DNA of 64,000 nt from Lasiodiplodia sp. COLG20 (Eukaryota > Ascomycota > Dothideomycetes > Botryosphaeriales > Botryosphaeriaceae): assembly GCA_009801085.1 (NCBI GenBank), contig VNWV01000008.1, forward strand, positions 806,001 through 870,000, read 5' to 3'. Below are positions 48,099 through 60,181 of this stretch, in pieces (positions within the stretch are counted from its first letter, which is position 1; each line of letters begins with the position of its first letter). Under the pieces are notes generated by a model. That model made no database searches. It was not told the DNA's origin and saw nothing but the letters and a program-made list of their open reading frames with translations. The position numbers were made by a program, and so were the translations under genes.

Positions 48099-48993
48099 AT
48101 GGCGTCCTCCTCTACCAGCACGCCGCTGCTCTAGTATGTCAACCCTCTATCCACCATCCCCAATGTCCTTCCTGTCCGCGCGCTAACACCACCCTCCTCT
48201 CCAGTGCCTGCATTGCCCATAACAGCACCATCCTCACCGAGCACACCGCCTCTGCCTCCTCGCAAACCTCATCCCTCGCCTCGCTCATCCTCCCCAAGAT
48301 CTCGCACGCCTCACCGCAAAAGCTCACCTACACCCATGGCCAACACTTCATCCACTACATCGCCAGCGCCGCCTCGGAATATCCGGCCTCGCAATCCTCC
48401 GCTGGCGGCCTGGCCTATCTGGTCATCGCCAACTCGAGCCTGGGCCGGCGGGTGCCGTTCGGCTTCCTGGTCGAGATCAAGAAGCAATTCCTGGCGCAGT
48501 ATGACCCGGGGCGGACCGACTTTGCATCGCTGCCGGCGTACGGCTGCGCCGCCTTCAACGGCACCCTCAAGCGGCTGATGGTCGACATGGGCGCTTCTGA
48601 GGAGGGCCAGAATGACGCCATCCGCAACGTCCAGACCGATATCGCCGGCGTGCGTGAGATCATGACCGAGAACATTGAGCGTGTGCTTGAGCGCGGCGAG
48701 CGCATCGACCTGCTCGTCGACAAGACCGATCGCCTTGGCGGCAACGCCCGCGACTTCCGCGTCCGCTCCCGCGGCCTCCGCCGCCGCATGTGGTGGAAGA
48801 ACGTCAAGCTAATGGTGCTGCTCGTCGTCGTCGTCATTTTCCTCATCTACCTTTTTGTAGGCTTCGGCTGTGGGCTTCCTGGTGAGTTTGGTTCCCTTCC
48901 TCTCCGCTGAAGACTTGGCTGCAGGACTTGGCGCTCTACGGAATTGGTTACTGATGGCTTCTCCTTACAGGCTGGTCGAGATGTGTCGGTTGA
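48099..48993 (+). CDS. NYV1: Vacuolar longin R-SNARE (VAMP7/Nyv1 type)
   Basis: Tail-anchored R-SNARE for fusion with the vacuole or endosomes; 244 aa. Exons are 48099-48133, 48205-48881 and 48971-48993. The longin domain starts LLYACIAHNSTILTEHTASA and continues through KLTYTHGQHFIHYIA and GFLVEIKKQFLAQY. The R-SNARE helix spans about residues 140-200 with the zero-layer arginine in ENIERVLERGERIDLL, followed by basic WWKNVKL and a transmembrane helix (MVLLVVVVIFLIYLFVGF). After the anchor a short Cys-containing lumenal end CGLPGWSRCVG is supplied by the last 23-nt exon, matching VAMP7 homologues of filamentous fungi. The ATG at 48099 directly precedes the longin fold. Confidence 0.92.
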
Positions 48994-49628
48994 GCACAGA
49001 CCATATACTAAGGCAAAGCCAAGCTTGCCATTTTATAAGTTAAAGGAGTTTGTTGGAAGGGAAAAGACCGGAATACCTCAAAGGGCTCGAATTCGAGCAG
49101 GCGTTTTTTTCTTCTTTGGTTTTTTCCCCAGCTGCTTCAATTGGAGATTGATTGTTGAAATAGCTATTACGAATTAAGGTCTACAAACATTACTATATAC
49201 ATACAAAGAAACGAAACTATGCTACAGAAAAAATAAAATAACTTCCCCCCAAATACGTATACATACATCATAAACGTCATACAACATAACGTACATAAAA
49301 TAATACAGATATGCATATACCAATGCATATACGTCGTTTTCATCACGGCGATTTAACCCATTGTCATGACATAGTACTCAAACGGCCCGATTTGAGTACG
49401 CGTTTCCTCCCAAATACTTTTGAACCCGTTTTCTATATGCTATAAAGTAGAAAACGCCGGTCTCGATGTGTCGATTCTATGTGCGCGCAAAAATGAAAAG
49501 CAAAACGCAGCCCGTTTGCCCTTTTTTTGGTTTATGTCTTGGTCCCATTGACCGAAGAGTGCGCTGTATCCACAAACAAACGCCCAAAACCCTGTAGAAA
49601 AAATCACTTTTTGTTATGAACCGACAGC
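48994..49628. other. Convergent AT-rich intergenic region NYV1 / URA2
   Basis: About 635 bp, clearly AT-rich, between converging stop codons, with TA/CA-rich runs around 49190-49330 including the direct repeat ATGCATATAC (two copies near 49311 and 49323). Most likely 3' UTRs and polyadenylation signals. Confidence 0.5.
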
Positions 49629-52600
49629 CTACGGAGCCAACACCAAAGCCAACAAAGCCATGCGAGTGTAGAGCCCGTATCTCATCTGTCGGGGAAACAC
49701 GTTAGCATCCATTAACCATTGGGGGGAAGGGGGTCACTCACCTGTCTGAAGTATGCAGCCCTCGGGTCGGTGTCGACCTCCTCAGGGATCTCCCTGTTGC
49801 GAGGCAGAGGGTGCATGACAATCATGTGCTCCTTGGCATTCTTCATGACAGCGTTGTCAACGACGAAGCTGTCCTTGACACGCTCGTAGTGCTCCAGGTC
49901 GGGGAAGCGCTCCTTCTGCACACGAGTGCAGTAGAGCACATCGCTGCGAGCAACGATCTCCGGCGTGAGCTCGAAGCTCTCGGTGAGCAGCTGGCCACGC
50001 TGCTGCAGAACCTCGCGGATCTCCTCGGGCATCCTGAGCGACTCGGGCGAAACGAGCTGGATCTTGATGTCGTCGTAGTGCTTGAGAAGCTCGCAAAGCG
50101 AGTGCGTAGGACGGCCGTACAGGAGGTCACCGACGAAGGTGATAGTGAGACCCTTGACGGTACCGAGTTCCTCGCGAATGGTGAACAGGTCCAGGAATGC
50201 CTGCGTAGGGTGCTCCTTGCTACCGTTGCCGGCGTTGATGATGGGGACGCCCGCGACCTTGGCAGCATCGTGGACCGACTCGGCCTCAGGGTGGCGCAGC
50301 ACGATGGCATCTCCGTAGCAGGCAAGCGTACGGATAGTGTCTTCAAGGGACTCGCCCTTCTTGGTGCTGGAGGTCGCCTCGCTGATAGCGACGACGGAAC
50401 CTCCGAGACGCTTCATAGCAGCATCGAATGAAGCCGAAGTCCGGGTCGAGGGCTCGTAGAACATGGTGCAGAGGACCTTGCCCTTGAGAACGTCAAGACC
50501 ACCCTGGCGTTGGGCACCCAGACGCATCTCCTGGGCAACAGTGAAAAGCAAGTGCAAATCGCTGCGGGTGACCTGCTTGACCGAGACGACGTGCTGACCC
50601 TTGAAGGGAGACCTGGCGAGGAGCTGGCCAAGAGTCAAGTCACCACGCGGCTTGCCCAAGCCGTGCGACACGATCTGGCTGTCCCTCCTCTCGGCGGAGA
50701 AGTTCTGGTAATCGACCTTGCTAATCTCCAGGTCATAGTGACGAGCGAGAGCCTCGATGAGAAGCTTAGCGTTCTTGACGTTGGTAACTAGAGGAGTCTG
50801 GTAGTCGACAGCCATTCTGCGAGTCCTGTAACCCCTACTCATGTAGTTGGCCGGTCTGCGGAAGCGGTTGCTCGACGGCAGGTTGATGTAGAGATCGATC
50901 AGGTTGTTGGACAAGTGCTGAGTGAGCGAGTACTCAGGCTTCTGGTCGGCCTCAGCATCGGAGCCACCAAGGACTTCCAAGAACTTGCAAGGAATGCCGT
51001 GTTCCACGATGTAGTCGGCGGTACCGGCGGTGGCGAAGAGGTTGAAGCCCAGCTCGTGGAGGCGCTGAATGGAGGGGAGCATCTCCAGCTTGTCCTTGAA
51101 CGATCCGATGGACAGGAGGATGTTCTTGTTGGGCAGCCTAAAGCCCGTAGAGATCAAAGCCTTGATGTACGCTTCATACTTGGTACGGCCAAAGCAAGCA
51201 ACCTCACCAGTAGAAGCCATCTCCACACCAAGAACAGGATCGGCACCAGAAAGACGGGAGAAGGAGAACTGGGGAACCTTGACACCAACATAGTCGGAAG
51301 GAATGTTCACCTCGGGGTACTCGATAACGGGCAAGCCAGCCATGGCCTTGGTAGCCATCTCGATGAGGTCGACGCCCATGACCTTCGAAACGAAGGGGAA
51401 CGAGCGGGAAGCGCGAACGTTGCACTCGATGACCTTGATATCGTTGTCCTTCGCAATGAACTGGATGTTGAAGGGACCGGTGACGTTGAGCGCGTTACCG
51501 ATCTTGCGGGTAGCGTCTTCAATGCGGCGGACAGTCTCAGGGTCCAGGTCCTGCGGCGGCAGAATCAGGGTGGCATCACCAGAGTGGACACCGGCGTTCT
51601 CGACGTGCTCGGAGATGAAGTGGCCGATCATGGTACCGTTGCGAGCGACGGCATCCATCTCGATTTCCTTGGCGCCCTCGATGTACTTCGTGATGACGAC
51701 AGGGTGGTCGCGGGAAACCTCGGTGGCTTGCTTCAGGTAGTTCTCGAGATCAGCCTTGGAGTAGACCGTGTTCATGGCAGCACCCGACAGCACGTAAGAC
51801 GGCCGCACAAGCACCGGGTAGGACACCTTGTCGCAGAACTCCTCGGCCTCCTCGAAGCTGGTGAGCTCCTTCCACGCAGGCTGGTCGACCGAGATGCGGT
51901 CAAGCATACGCGAGAACTTGTAACGGTTCTCGGCCGTGTCGATCATCTCAGGCGACGTGCCCAGGATCTTGACGTTCATGCGGTGCAGGGGAAGGGCGAT
52001 GTTGTTCGGCGTCTGGCCACCCATGGAGATGATGACTCCGCTCGAGCTCTCGAGATGGTAAATGTCCAGAATCGTCTCCAGGTTGATGGTCTCGAAGTAC
52101 AGCCTATCGGCCTCATCGTAATCTGTACTTACGGTCTCCGGGTTGTAATTTACCATAACGGTCTTGTGGCCGGCCTCTCTGAGGGTGCGGATGGCACGGA
52201 CGGAGCACCAGTCGAACTCGACGGACGAACCAATGCGGTAGACACCAGAGCCAAGAACCATGACACCACGGTCATTGAAGTCAATGTCGTGTGCGGAACC
52301 GTTGTAGGTGGTGTAGAGATAGTTCGTGAAGGCCGGGAACTCGGCAGCAACAGTATCGATCTGCTTGACCCAGGGGAAGATGTCGAAGTCGACACGAGCC
52401 TGGCGGACGGCGAGCTCGTTGGAGTTCCAGAAGCTGGCAAGCTGACGATCAGAGAAACCAAGAGCCTTGGCCCTCACGAAGAGCTCACGCGAGATGTTGC
52501 TCCGGTTGTAGTTGGTCATAAGCTTGCCGAAGTCGCTGAGGTCCTTCAGCTTCCTCAAGAACCACTTGTCGATCTTGGTAAGCTCCCAGATCTTGTCGAC

Positions 52601-55221
52601 AGTGTAGCCGGAGTGCATCGCGTTGGCGATGGCGAACAGTCTCTGGTCAGACGGCGTCTGAAGTTCCTGGTCAATGGACATCAGAGCCAGGGGGGTCTCG
52701 TTGAAACCAGTGTTGTGGACATCGACAGCGCGAATGGCCTTCTGGATGGCTTCTTCGAACGTCTTTCCAATAGCCATGACCTCACCAACACTCTTCATAG
52801 ACGAGCCAAGAAGCGTCGAGACACGGGTGAATTTCTTCAGATCCCAACGAGGGATCTTGACGACGCAGTAGTCGAGCGAGGGCTCGAAACAGGCGCAGGT
52901 GACCTTGGTAACAGTGTTGCGGATCTCGTTCAAAGGAATGTTAAGACCCAGCTTGGCAGCAATGAATGCCAGAGGGTAGCCGGTAGCCTTGGAGGCCAAT
53001 GCCGAGGAACGGGAAAGACGAGCATTGACCTCGATAATGCAGTATTCCTTCGAGAAGGGGTTGAGAGCATACTGGATGTTGCACTCTCCCACAACGCCGA
53101 GGTGCCTGATGACGTTCACGGCCGTGGTGCGGAGCATGTTGTAGTCCTCGTTCGACAGCGTCTGCGAAGGAGCAACGACAATTGAGTCACCGGTGTGGAT
53201 GCCGAGAGGGTCGAAGTTCTCCATGTTGCAGACAGTGATGCAGTTGTCGTGGGCATCACGAACGACCTCGTACTCGATTTCCTTCCAGCCCTTCATACTG
53301 CGCTCGATGAGCACTTGCGGGCTGGCAGCAAAGGCCTTGTTGCAGAGGTCGAGCAGCTGTGCCTCATCTTCGGCGAAACCACTGCCCAGACCACCAAGAG
53401 CGTAAGCAGCGCGGACGATGACCGGGAAGCCAATGTCACCAACGACCGACATGGCCTCTTCAACAGAGTTGGCAGACGCGGACTTGGCACACTTCTCGCC
53501 AATGGACTCCATGCTACGAGCGAAGAGCTCACGGTCCTCGGTGGTAATGATGGTGTTGATAGGAGTACCCAAGACCTTGACACCGAGCTGCTCAAACTCA
53601 TCCTTGAGCTGGATACCAACCTGGAGCGCAGTCTGGCCACCAAAGGTGACGTAGATGGCATCCGGGCGCTCCTGCTTGATGACCTTGCGAACGAAGTCGG
53701 CATTGACAGGCAGGAAGTAGACCTTGTCGGCAAGACCCTTGGAGGTCTGGATGGTAGCGATGTTGGGGTTGATCAGGATGGTGTAGATGCCCTCTTCCTT
53801 GAGGGCCTTGATGGCTTGGCTACCAGAGTAGTCGAACTCGCCGGCCTGGCCGATGCTGAGACCACCACTGCCGAGAACAAGGACCTTCTTGACGTCGACG
53901 CGAGGGTGCAGCTTCCTGTTCTCCTCAATGTCGCCGCCAGGGAACTCAACGGGCTTGTTGAGAGTCTCGGGCTCCTTGAGCGCCTTCACGACGGCATTGA
54001 TGAAGACGTCGAAGAGGAACTCGGTGTCCTGGGGACCGGGAGCGTGCTCGGGGTGGAACTGGACCGAGAAGTAGGGCCTGCTGACATGGCGGATACCCTC
54101 GTTGGTGCCGTCATTGGCGTTGACGAAGAGCTCCTTCCATCCTCCGCTCAAGGTGGAGGCGTCAACGGCGTAACCGTGGTTCTGGGAGGTGATGTAGCAG
54201 CGTCCGGAGACCATGCTGGTGCAGGGAATGTTTGCACCACGGTTACCGAACTTCAGCTTCTTGGTCGAAGCACCAGCAGCACGGGCGAGCAGCTGGTGAC
54301 CCAAGCAAATACCGAAGATGGGTGTCCTGGCCTCTTCCAGCGCAGCAGAAATGTGCTTGACAGTGGCATCCATCAGGGCAGGGTCACCGGGACCGTTCGA
54401 AATGAACAGGCCGTCGTACTCCTTGCCGGCAAGCTTGGGGAAGTCATAGTCCCACGGGACGACCTCGACCTCGACTCCCCTCTTCACGAGGCAGCGGAGC
54501 TGGTTGAACTTCAGACCAACGTCGACTGTAAGGATCTTCACATTGCGGCCGGAGGGGTGCTTCAATGCGGTCGAGGGCTCGGGGTAGTAGGTGGTGGGGG
54601 TCTTCCTAGAGACTGTCGAGCTGTCAGAGGAGGGATGAGGTTGAGGGGCAGTCGAGCTGCCTCACCTTCTGCCACCAGGTTCTTCTCGTTGGGGTTGACC
54701 CAGGGTATCTCTTCGTAAACAGCACTGCCGGAAGCAACGGCGTCGCCATTGGTCTGAGCCTCGAGCAGCATGCGGCCAAGCATGCTACCCTCCTGACGGA
54801 TGATCTTGGTCAATTCCCTGGTGTCGACACCGTACATGGCGGGAATGCCCTGCTCCTTCAACCAATCGCCGAGCGAGCTGTTGGCGAGGTGGTTGGACCA
54901 GTTCTCTCCCGAGTAGGAGAGAACGACGAGACCGGCGATGTGGGCTTCATCGGACTCGAAGTAGGCGGGGAGGTCCTTCAGGAGGGGGTCCCGCTCCTTG
55001 CGGTCGGGCACACCGTAGTTACCGACGAGCGGGTAGGTGATGACCAGAATCTGCCCGCGGTAGGAGGGGTCAGTGAGGGACTCGGGGTAACCAACCATGC
55101 CCGTCTGGAAGACGAGCTCGCCGGCGATGCTCCGGTTTGCACCGAAGCTGAAGCCCTCGAAGGCCTTGCCATCTTGGAGCTCCAGCTTCATGGCCATCGT
55201 CGCGCCCGGCTGGTCAGCCAT
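49629..55221 (-). CDS. URA2: CPSase II / aspartate carbamoyltransferase, lacking the DHOase-like domain
   Basis: Bifunctional enzyme for the first two steps of de novo pyrimidine synthesis; 1827 aa. Exons (minus) are 55221-54666, 54612-49742 and 49685-49629. Order: glutamine amidotransferase with nucleophile Cys in [15 protein letters not shown] and His/Glu in [13 protein letters not shown]; two ATP-grasp CPSase halves ([20 protein letters not shown] and [20 protein letters not shown]); a methylglyoxal-synthase-like effector domain ([15 protein letters not shown]) where UTP would bind; then aspartate carbamoyltransferase with [11 protein letters not shown] (STRT 1574-1577) and [11 protein letters not shown]. 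Yeast Ura2 (2214 aa) and Aspergillus pyrABCN (about 2275 aa) carry an inactive dihydroorotase-like domain between CPSase and ATCase; here only about 35 residues join them (residues about 1487-1520). The last exon encodes the standard C-terminal [15 protein letters not shown]. Confidence 0.95.
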
Positions 55222-56221
55222 GATGGTGTGTGATGGGTGGTGAAGAGAGCGTCCAGGACGCAAGGGTGAGGAGAAGAAGTAGCAGAAAAAAAGATTCGTC
55301 CTAACTATTGCGTATTAGTTTGGAATTTGTGGGGAATGCAAATTCACGTGCGCGCGCTTGGATTACGTCCCAGTGTGCAGGCCCCCGCTAGTGGTTAGGG
55401 CGGCTAGCGGGCCTTGCGGCGAGATCTGCGTAATCGGCCCTAGAACAGGGCACCAGAGCTTGCTGTTGGCTGGCACACCGAGCTACGTAGTAGGCAAAAA
55501 TGTTTTCACGCTGCCAGCAAGGCTTTGCGCCTTTCCGCGCGGAGAGGCGAAACCGTCGTGTGGATGCCTGGTCAGAGCTAAAGTGTGTCTTCGTGCCGGC
55601 ATCCGCTGCAGCCACCCATGATGTGCGCGGCTATTAGCACACAGGATCGCGCTGAGAAGAGTCGGTATGCCTCGATACCTATGCGGCCACCCGCCGGGGC
55701 TTGTTCTCCGAGCGCGCTCCAGCCGACGCGCCGCTCTGCCATTGACGCGGCGCTGCAGTCAGCAGAGCGCGGGCGGAGGCCGTCTCCAGTGCAGCTCCCA
55801 GCCGCACGAGCATGGGCCCCCTGTCGCGCATCTTTGTGAATCGCCGTCGAGGCGGTCTAGCTGCGTGGGCGCGCGGGCTGCGTGATTGGCTGGGGCGCCT
55901 CCACCAGCGACGATTTCCTGTGCATCATAACGAAGATAAGGGCGAGAAGCGTGCATGATCAGGTGCCAGGGCACTTGACGAGAGGGTGTACGGAATTAAT
56001 GAGCGGCTGCAGCTATTTGAAACCCTGCCGCGCCGCCTCGCCCTCGCCGTGAAGCTGCGCGCCGCGATCCATGACCTGACACCCATCCCAGTTCCTCCCG
56101 GCTAGCCTTGGTCAAGGTCCAAGGAAGAAGGCGCCCGCTCTATAAACAAACAATCTCCCGCCGCGCTCTCGCCCGCCTCATCTCCTCACCCGCCGCCTCG
56201 TCTGCGCGCCCAGGGCCATAC
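55222..56221. promoter_or_regulatory. Divergent promoter region URA2 / YVC1-like gene
   Basis: 1 kb between head-to-head genes, GC-rich in the middle. TATAAACA at 56141-56148 lies about 75 bp before the YVC1-like start codon and is a plausible TATA element. No Ppr1-type or other specific site is claimed for URA2. Confidence 0.45.
56141..56148 (+). promoter_or_regulatory. Candidate TATA box of YVC1-like gene
   Basis: TATAAACA about 75 bp upstream of the ATG at 56222. Position and sequence fit; there is no experimental support. Confidence 0.3.
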
Positions 56222-59200
56222 ATGCTCGCATCGCTACTCCGACCGCGAAAGGGTCGGCGCCGTCGCCCCGAACCGTCACCCTACTCGTCGCCCTTTGTGC
56301 AGCGCGCCGGCGAACGCACCGCCAACGGCTACTTCGACCCGGCACATGGCAACAATGGCTCCGACGAAGACGAGGATCAGTACGACGCCGGCGGCGAGGA
56401 CGAGGACGACCACGATCCTGTGCTTCCCATCTTCAGTGCCGAGCATCTCGGTATGTCCTGCGCTCGGCTGTGCGACCGGCGCATACTGACTCTAGCTCTG
56501 ATCCGCAGACCGCCTCCCGATCTACAACATCACGCACTCCATAAGACTGCTAGTTTTGCAGCGCTGCGAGACGACCCTGTCCTGGGACCAGCTGCGCTCA
56601 CCGCAAGTCTCCCAGTTCCTTGTGAAGCCCATCCAGCAGGAAATTCGCGCAACCCTCTTCTCGCGCGGCACCCTGTACGCCTTGATCGCCAATTGCTTGA
56701 ACTTCCAGAAACAGGGCGAGGCGAATCCGGGCAATGTGGGCGTGGAGCGCACCCGCGGCTTGATCTGCGAGCTGCTGGCCATGCGCCTGCTCAAGGAGTT
56801 TTCCACCCGTGAGCTCATTGATGCACTCTCCTACGATTTTGATCCCTTGCAGGGGTGGGCGCAGCCTGCAAATGCTACTGGTCGCGACAAGTCCATGACG
56901 CACGCGCGCATCTCGACCGTCGAGATTGCTATTCGCGCGCAAGCGAAGAAGTTCCTCGCCCACCCCCTCGTAGTGCAGCAGCTGCAGGCCATCTGGTCCG
57001 GGACCATTGTCTTTCACTCGTACGCCGACAGCCTGCATAGGCCCCCGGCGAAGCGTAATGTCCTTCGCGGGCCAAACTATGGCACCATGGACAATGACCC
57101 GGGGAAGATGAATGACGCTGAGCGTGTGCCGTCCGCCATGATTCGTCGGACTGTGACCTTGTACGACCCGCACGAGGCCTCATTGTTCAAGTTGTCTCGC
57201 CTGCGTGTGCCGCGGTACAGACAGATCTTCTCCACGGCTTCCTTTGCTGTTATGCTTGCCCTCTTCTTGATGGTTCTTGCAGGCAAGTCCACTGACATCA
57301 CCGCCTTAGAGGTGGTGTTCTGGTTCTGGTCCGCAGGGTAAGCTCTTCCCATCTCATTCACCAGCCATTTCTAACACGACTCCCAGATACCTTCTTGAAG
57401 AAATCGTTGCATATACGGAGCAAGGCTTCAACTTGTACATCTTGAGTGTCTGGAATGCCTTCGACCTTGGAATTCTACTCCTGTTCCTGGTCTACTATGT
57501 TCTGAGATTATACGGCATTCTCATGCCCGATGTCCGCAAGAGCGTGGTAGCAGGCTGGGCTTATGACGTTCTAGCTTCCACGGCCGTCTTGCTGTTCCCC
57601 AGATTGTTCTCCGTCCTGGATCACTATCGGTACTTTTCGCAGCTGCTGATTGCCTTCCGGATGATGGCGATGGACCTCATGGCTGTCCTCGTCCTCATCG
57701 TAATCAGCTGTAGTGGCTTCTTCGTGGCCTTTACTTTGGCATTTGGCGACAACGGACTCACGTCGGCTGGATCCGCAGCATATGCGCTCTTCCAGCTGCT
57801 TATGGGATTCACCCCAGCAGCCTGGGATATGTGGGGTGAATACAACCTGCTGGGAAGAGCTATTCTTATCCTTTTCCTTTTCATTGCCCACTTCCTGATT
57901 GTCACCATCTTGATTACGGTAAGACATTTAACGTATAGAGTATATCTTTCTTAGTGCTAACGAATATCCTTTCTAGGTTTTGACGAACGTAAGTCATTTC
58001 ACTTTCCGCCATCCGAACACACGTCAGCTGCAAATAACCGAGCCTTCATCCGACGGGAGCATGTTCTCACCAAAGTGACTGGTCTTGCTGACTTTGTGTG
58101 TAGTCATTCATGGCGGTTGTACAGAACTCAAACGAAGAGCACCAGTTCTTGTTTGCTGTTAACACCATCTCGATGGTCAAATCGGACGCCCTCTTCTCCT
58201 ACATCGCGCCGACCAACATCATCGCATGGCTCTTGACACCATTTCGATACATGATGCCTTTCCGCTCGTTCGTGAAGATGAACCGAACACTAATCAAGAT
58301 CACCCATTTCCCGGTCCTTATGGCAATCTTCTCCTACGAACGGCTGATCCTTTCGCGGATTGCCTTCCAACCAGAGGAGTTGGTGGAACAGCGGGGACGC
58401 TCTCGGACAAAGGTGCCAGTGGCATTCACGATTCGCGGCGGAGGTGATCTCTTCAGTCCAGGAACACGTCTACGTGAGCCGTCTATCACCACATTCCAGA
58501 AGGATCGTGCACTCGATGAGGTATTCCGTCGGCCTTTCACAGGACCGACTCCAAGCATGCGCCATCCTATCAGTGATGGCGCTGATGAGAGGAGAAAGTC
58601 CAGCAATGTGGTTCGTGATTGGATGAAGGGTATGGGTCACGAGGGAGGAGCATCGCCCCCGGAAGAAGAGCCTAGGTCTGTTCTCGACCGGCTAGAGCAA
58701 ACCAAACGTCCAGGAATGCGCCGGGCAAGGACTTCCAAGTTGATACCGTCGCGTAGGACGCAGACCATCATGGCAAGATCAGTGGCCTCGGATCCGGATG
58801 TCACCCCGACAAATGCCGTGCTGTCTCAGTACGGTCCCGGGTTTGGCGGAACCAGCCTCGTGAGCTTGGATGAACAGCCGCAGCAAACCGATGCGGATGG
58901 CGACGACGAACTTGTCACGAATGACGATAACGAAGACGATAGGATTACCTTGGGCCAGTCTGTCCGCGACGGGCCTCACTTACCCCCTCCCAAGGTGAAC
59001 GAGCCAATTTACGAATCGTCTGAGGGCGAGCAGTATTTCAAGACTCCGGTTGCCACAAAATCGCATACTCCTGCTGCTCCAGGCTCCGTCGCGTCGAGAA
59101 TTCGTGATCCGCCGCCTCTCCCAAGGCCGTCGTCTTCTGGCCAAGAGCGCCGACACCATCGTCGCACCATCTCCACCAATACCATCCTCTTCAGCCCAGA

Positions 59201-59978
59201 AAAGAATGACTTCGGATCTGGTCGCGAGTCGAACTCTACCGCGCCGGGCACACGGCCTCCCACGGGACATCGTAGCGGCACGGCAACTCCCAAAACCAAG
59301 GCTACTCCGAAGCGCCCTGCTTCAGGTCGCCCGAACCTTTCGCCGCTCGCAAACATGTCTCCGCCCAACCCCGTCACCATCGGCTTCGGGAACCTTCCTC
59401 GTCCCTCTCGCTCTCGCCGCGATCCGTCATTCAACGCTCTAGCCCTGGACCTCGCCTCGGACCTCGGTGACAACCGCCCTCGTCCAGAGCTGCCAGGTAT
59501 GCAAGGTCTGTCGGCCAGCTTCTCGACGCAGATGGAAATGGCGGCGATGGGAGCACGCCGTTTCCCCAGGCGCCGTGAAATGACATCGAACGATGATGAA
59601 GAGGAAGTAGATGAGGAAGAAGAGGACAGGTCGCGCACGAACAGGATCTTGCTAGCGCGCATGAACACGCTGGAGGAGAGTTTCAAGGAAGTGCTGAAAG
59701 AAGTCCGCAATCTCAAGACAGTGCCGCCTGCGGAGAAGAAGGGCAAGAACAACAAGAAGGGCACGAAGACGCCGGTAACGGCAGGGTCGAGAACGCCTGG
59801 TGCGAGCTCGGCCGGCGGTGGGAGTACAGGAACCGGGGGGACCGGAGGAACGACTGCTACGGCATTTCACGATGGAAACGCTGTCCGCCACGGAAGCGAC
59901 GACGATCGGGCCTCGATCAGAAGGATTGAGGAGGCGGAGCACGAGAGTGACATGGACTCGTCGAGGTCATCGCTCTGA
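56222..59978 (+). CDS. YVC1: YVC1-like TRP cation channel with long cytosolic tail
   Basis: Predicted 1158-aa TRP-family channel, likely vacuolar calcium release. Exons are 56222-56450, 56509-57337, 57387-57918, 57977-57988 (12 bp, VLTN) and 58104-59978. The N-terminal cytosolic domain has an acidic stretch (SDEDEDQYDAGGEDEDDHD) then the fungal TRP linker helices (LPIYNITHSIRLLVLQRCET). Transmembrane segments begin at FSTASFAVMLALFLMVLAG; the pore region is GLTSAGSAAYALFQLLMGFTP before S6 (LILFLFIAHFLIVTILIT). The TRP-box-like helix VVQNSNEEHQFLFAVNTISM follows the micro-exon. The C-terminal ~500 residues are Ser/Pro/Arg-rich and disordered, with a late coiled coil (LLARMNTLEESFKEVLKEV). Yeast Yvc1 is only about 675 aa, so the tail is a filamentous-fungal extension. 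Exact subfamily among Yvc1 paralogues is uncertain. Confidence 0.87.
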
Positions 59979-60145
59979 GAGGCTCCAAGGAACGGATCTG
60001 TGTTATAGTTTCCTTGCTTTTTTCCTTGCGTTGGGCCCATTCTTGGGGTAAGTTGGTTCTTTCCTTGCATTTGTTGGGGTTTGGTGTTTTTTGTGCATTT
60101 TCCTTTTCCCTCTCGTAACCTGCGAGTCTCACGTCATACGGAGTT

Positions 60146-60181
60146 GCAAGCGTGCAAGCAAGCGTGCCAGCAAGCGTGCAG
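60146..60181 (+). repeat. 12-bp tandem repeat, three copies
   Basis: Three head-to-tail copies of GCAAGCGTGC followed by AA, CA and AG. The near-identical copies suggest a small minisatellite in the 3' region of the YVC1-like gene. Confidence 0.8.

Noticed and set aside
50915..54718. Two very long plus-strand frames (756 and 507 codons) opposite URA2
   Set aside because: They are exactly antisense to strongly codon-biased CPSase sequence and their translations show no domain. Avoidance of certain third bases in the real gene opens the opposite frame.
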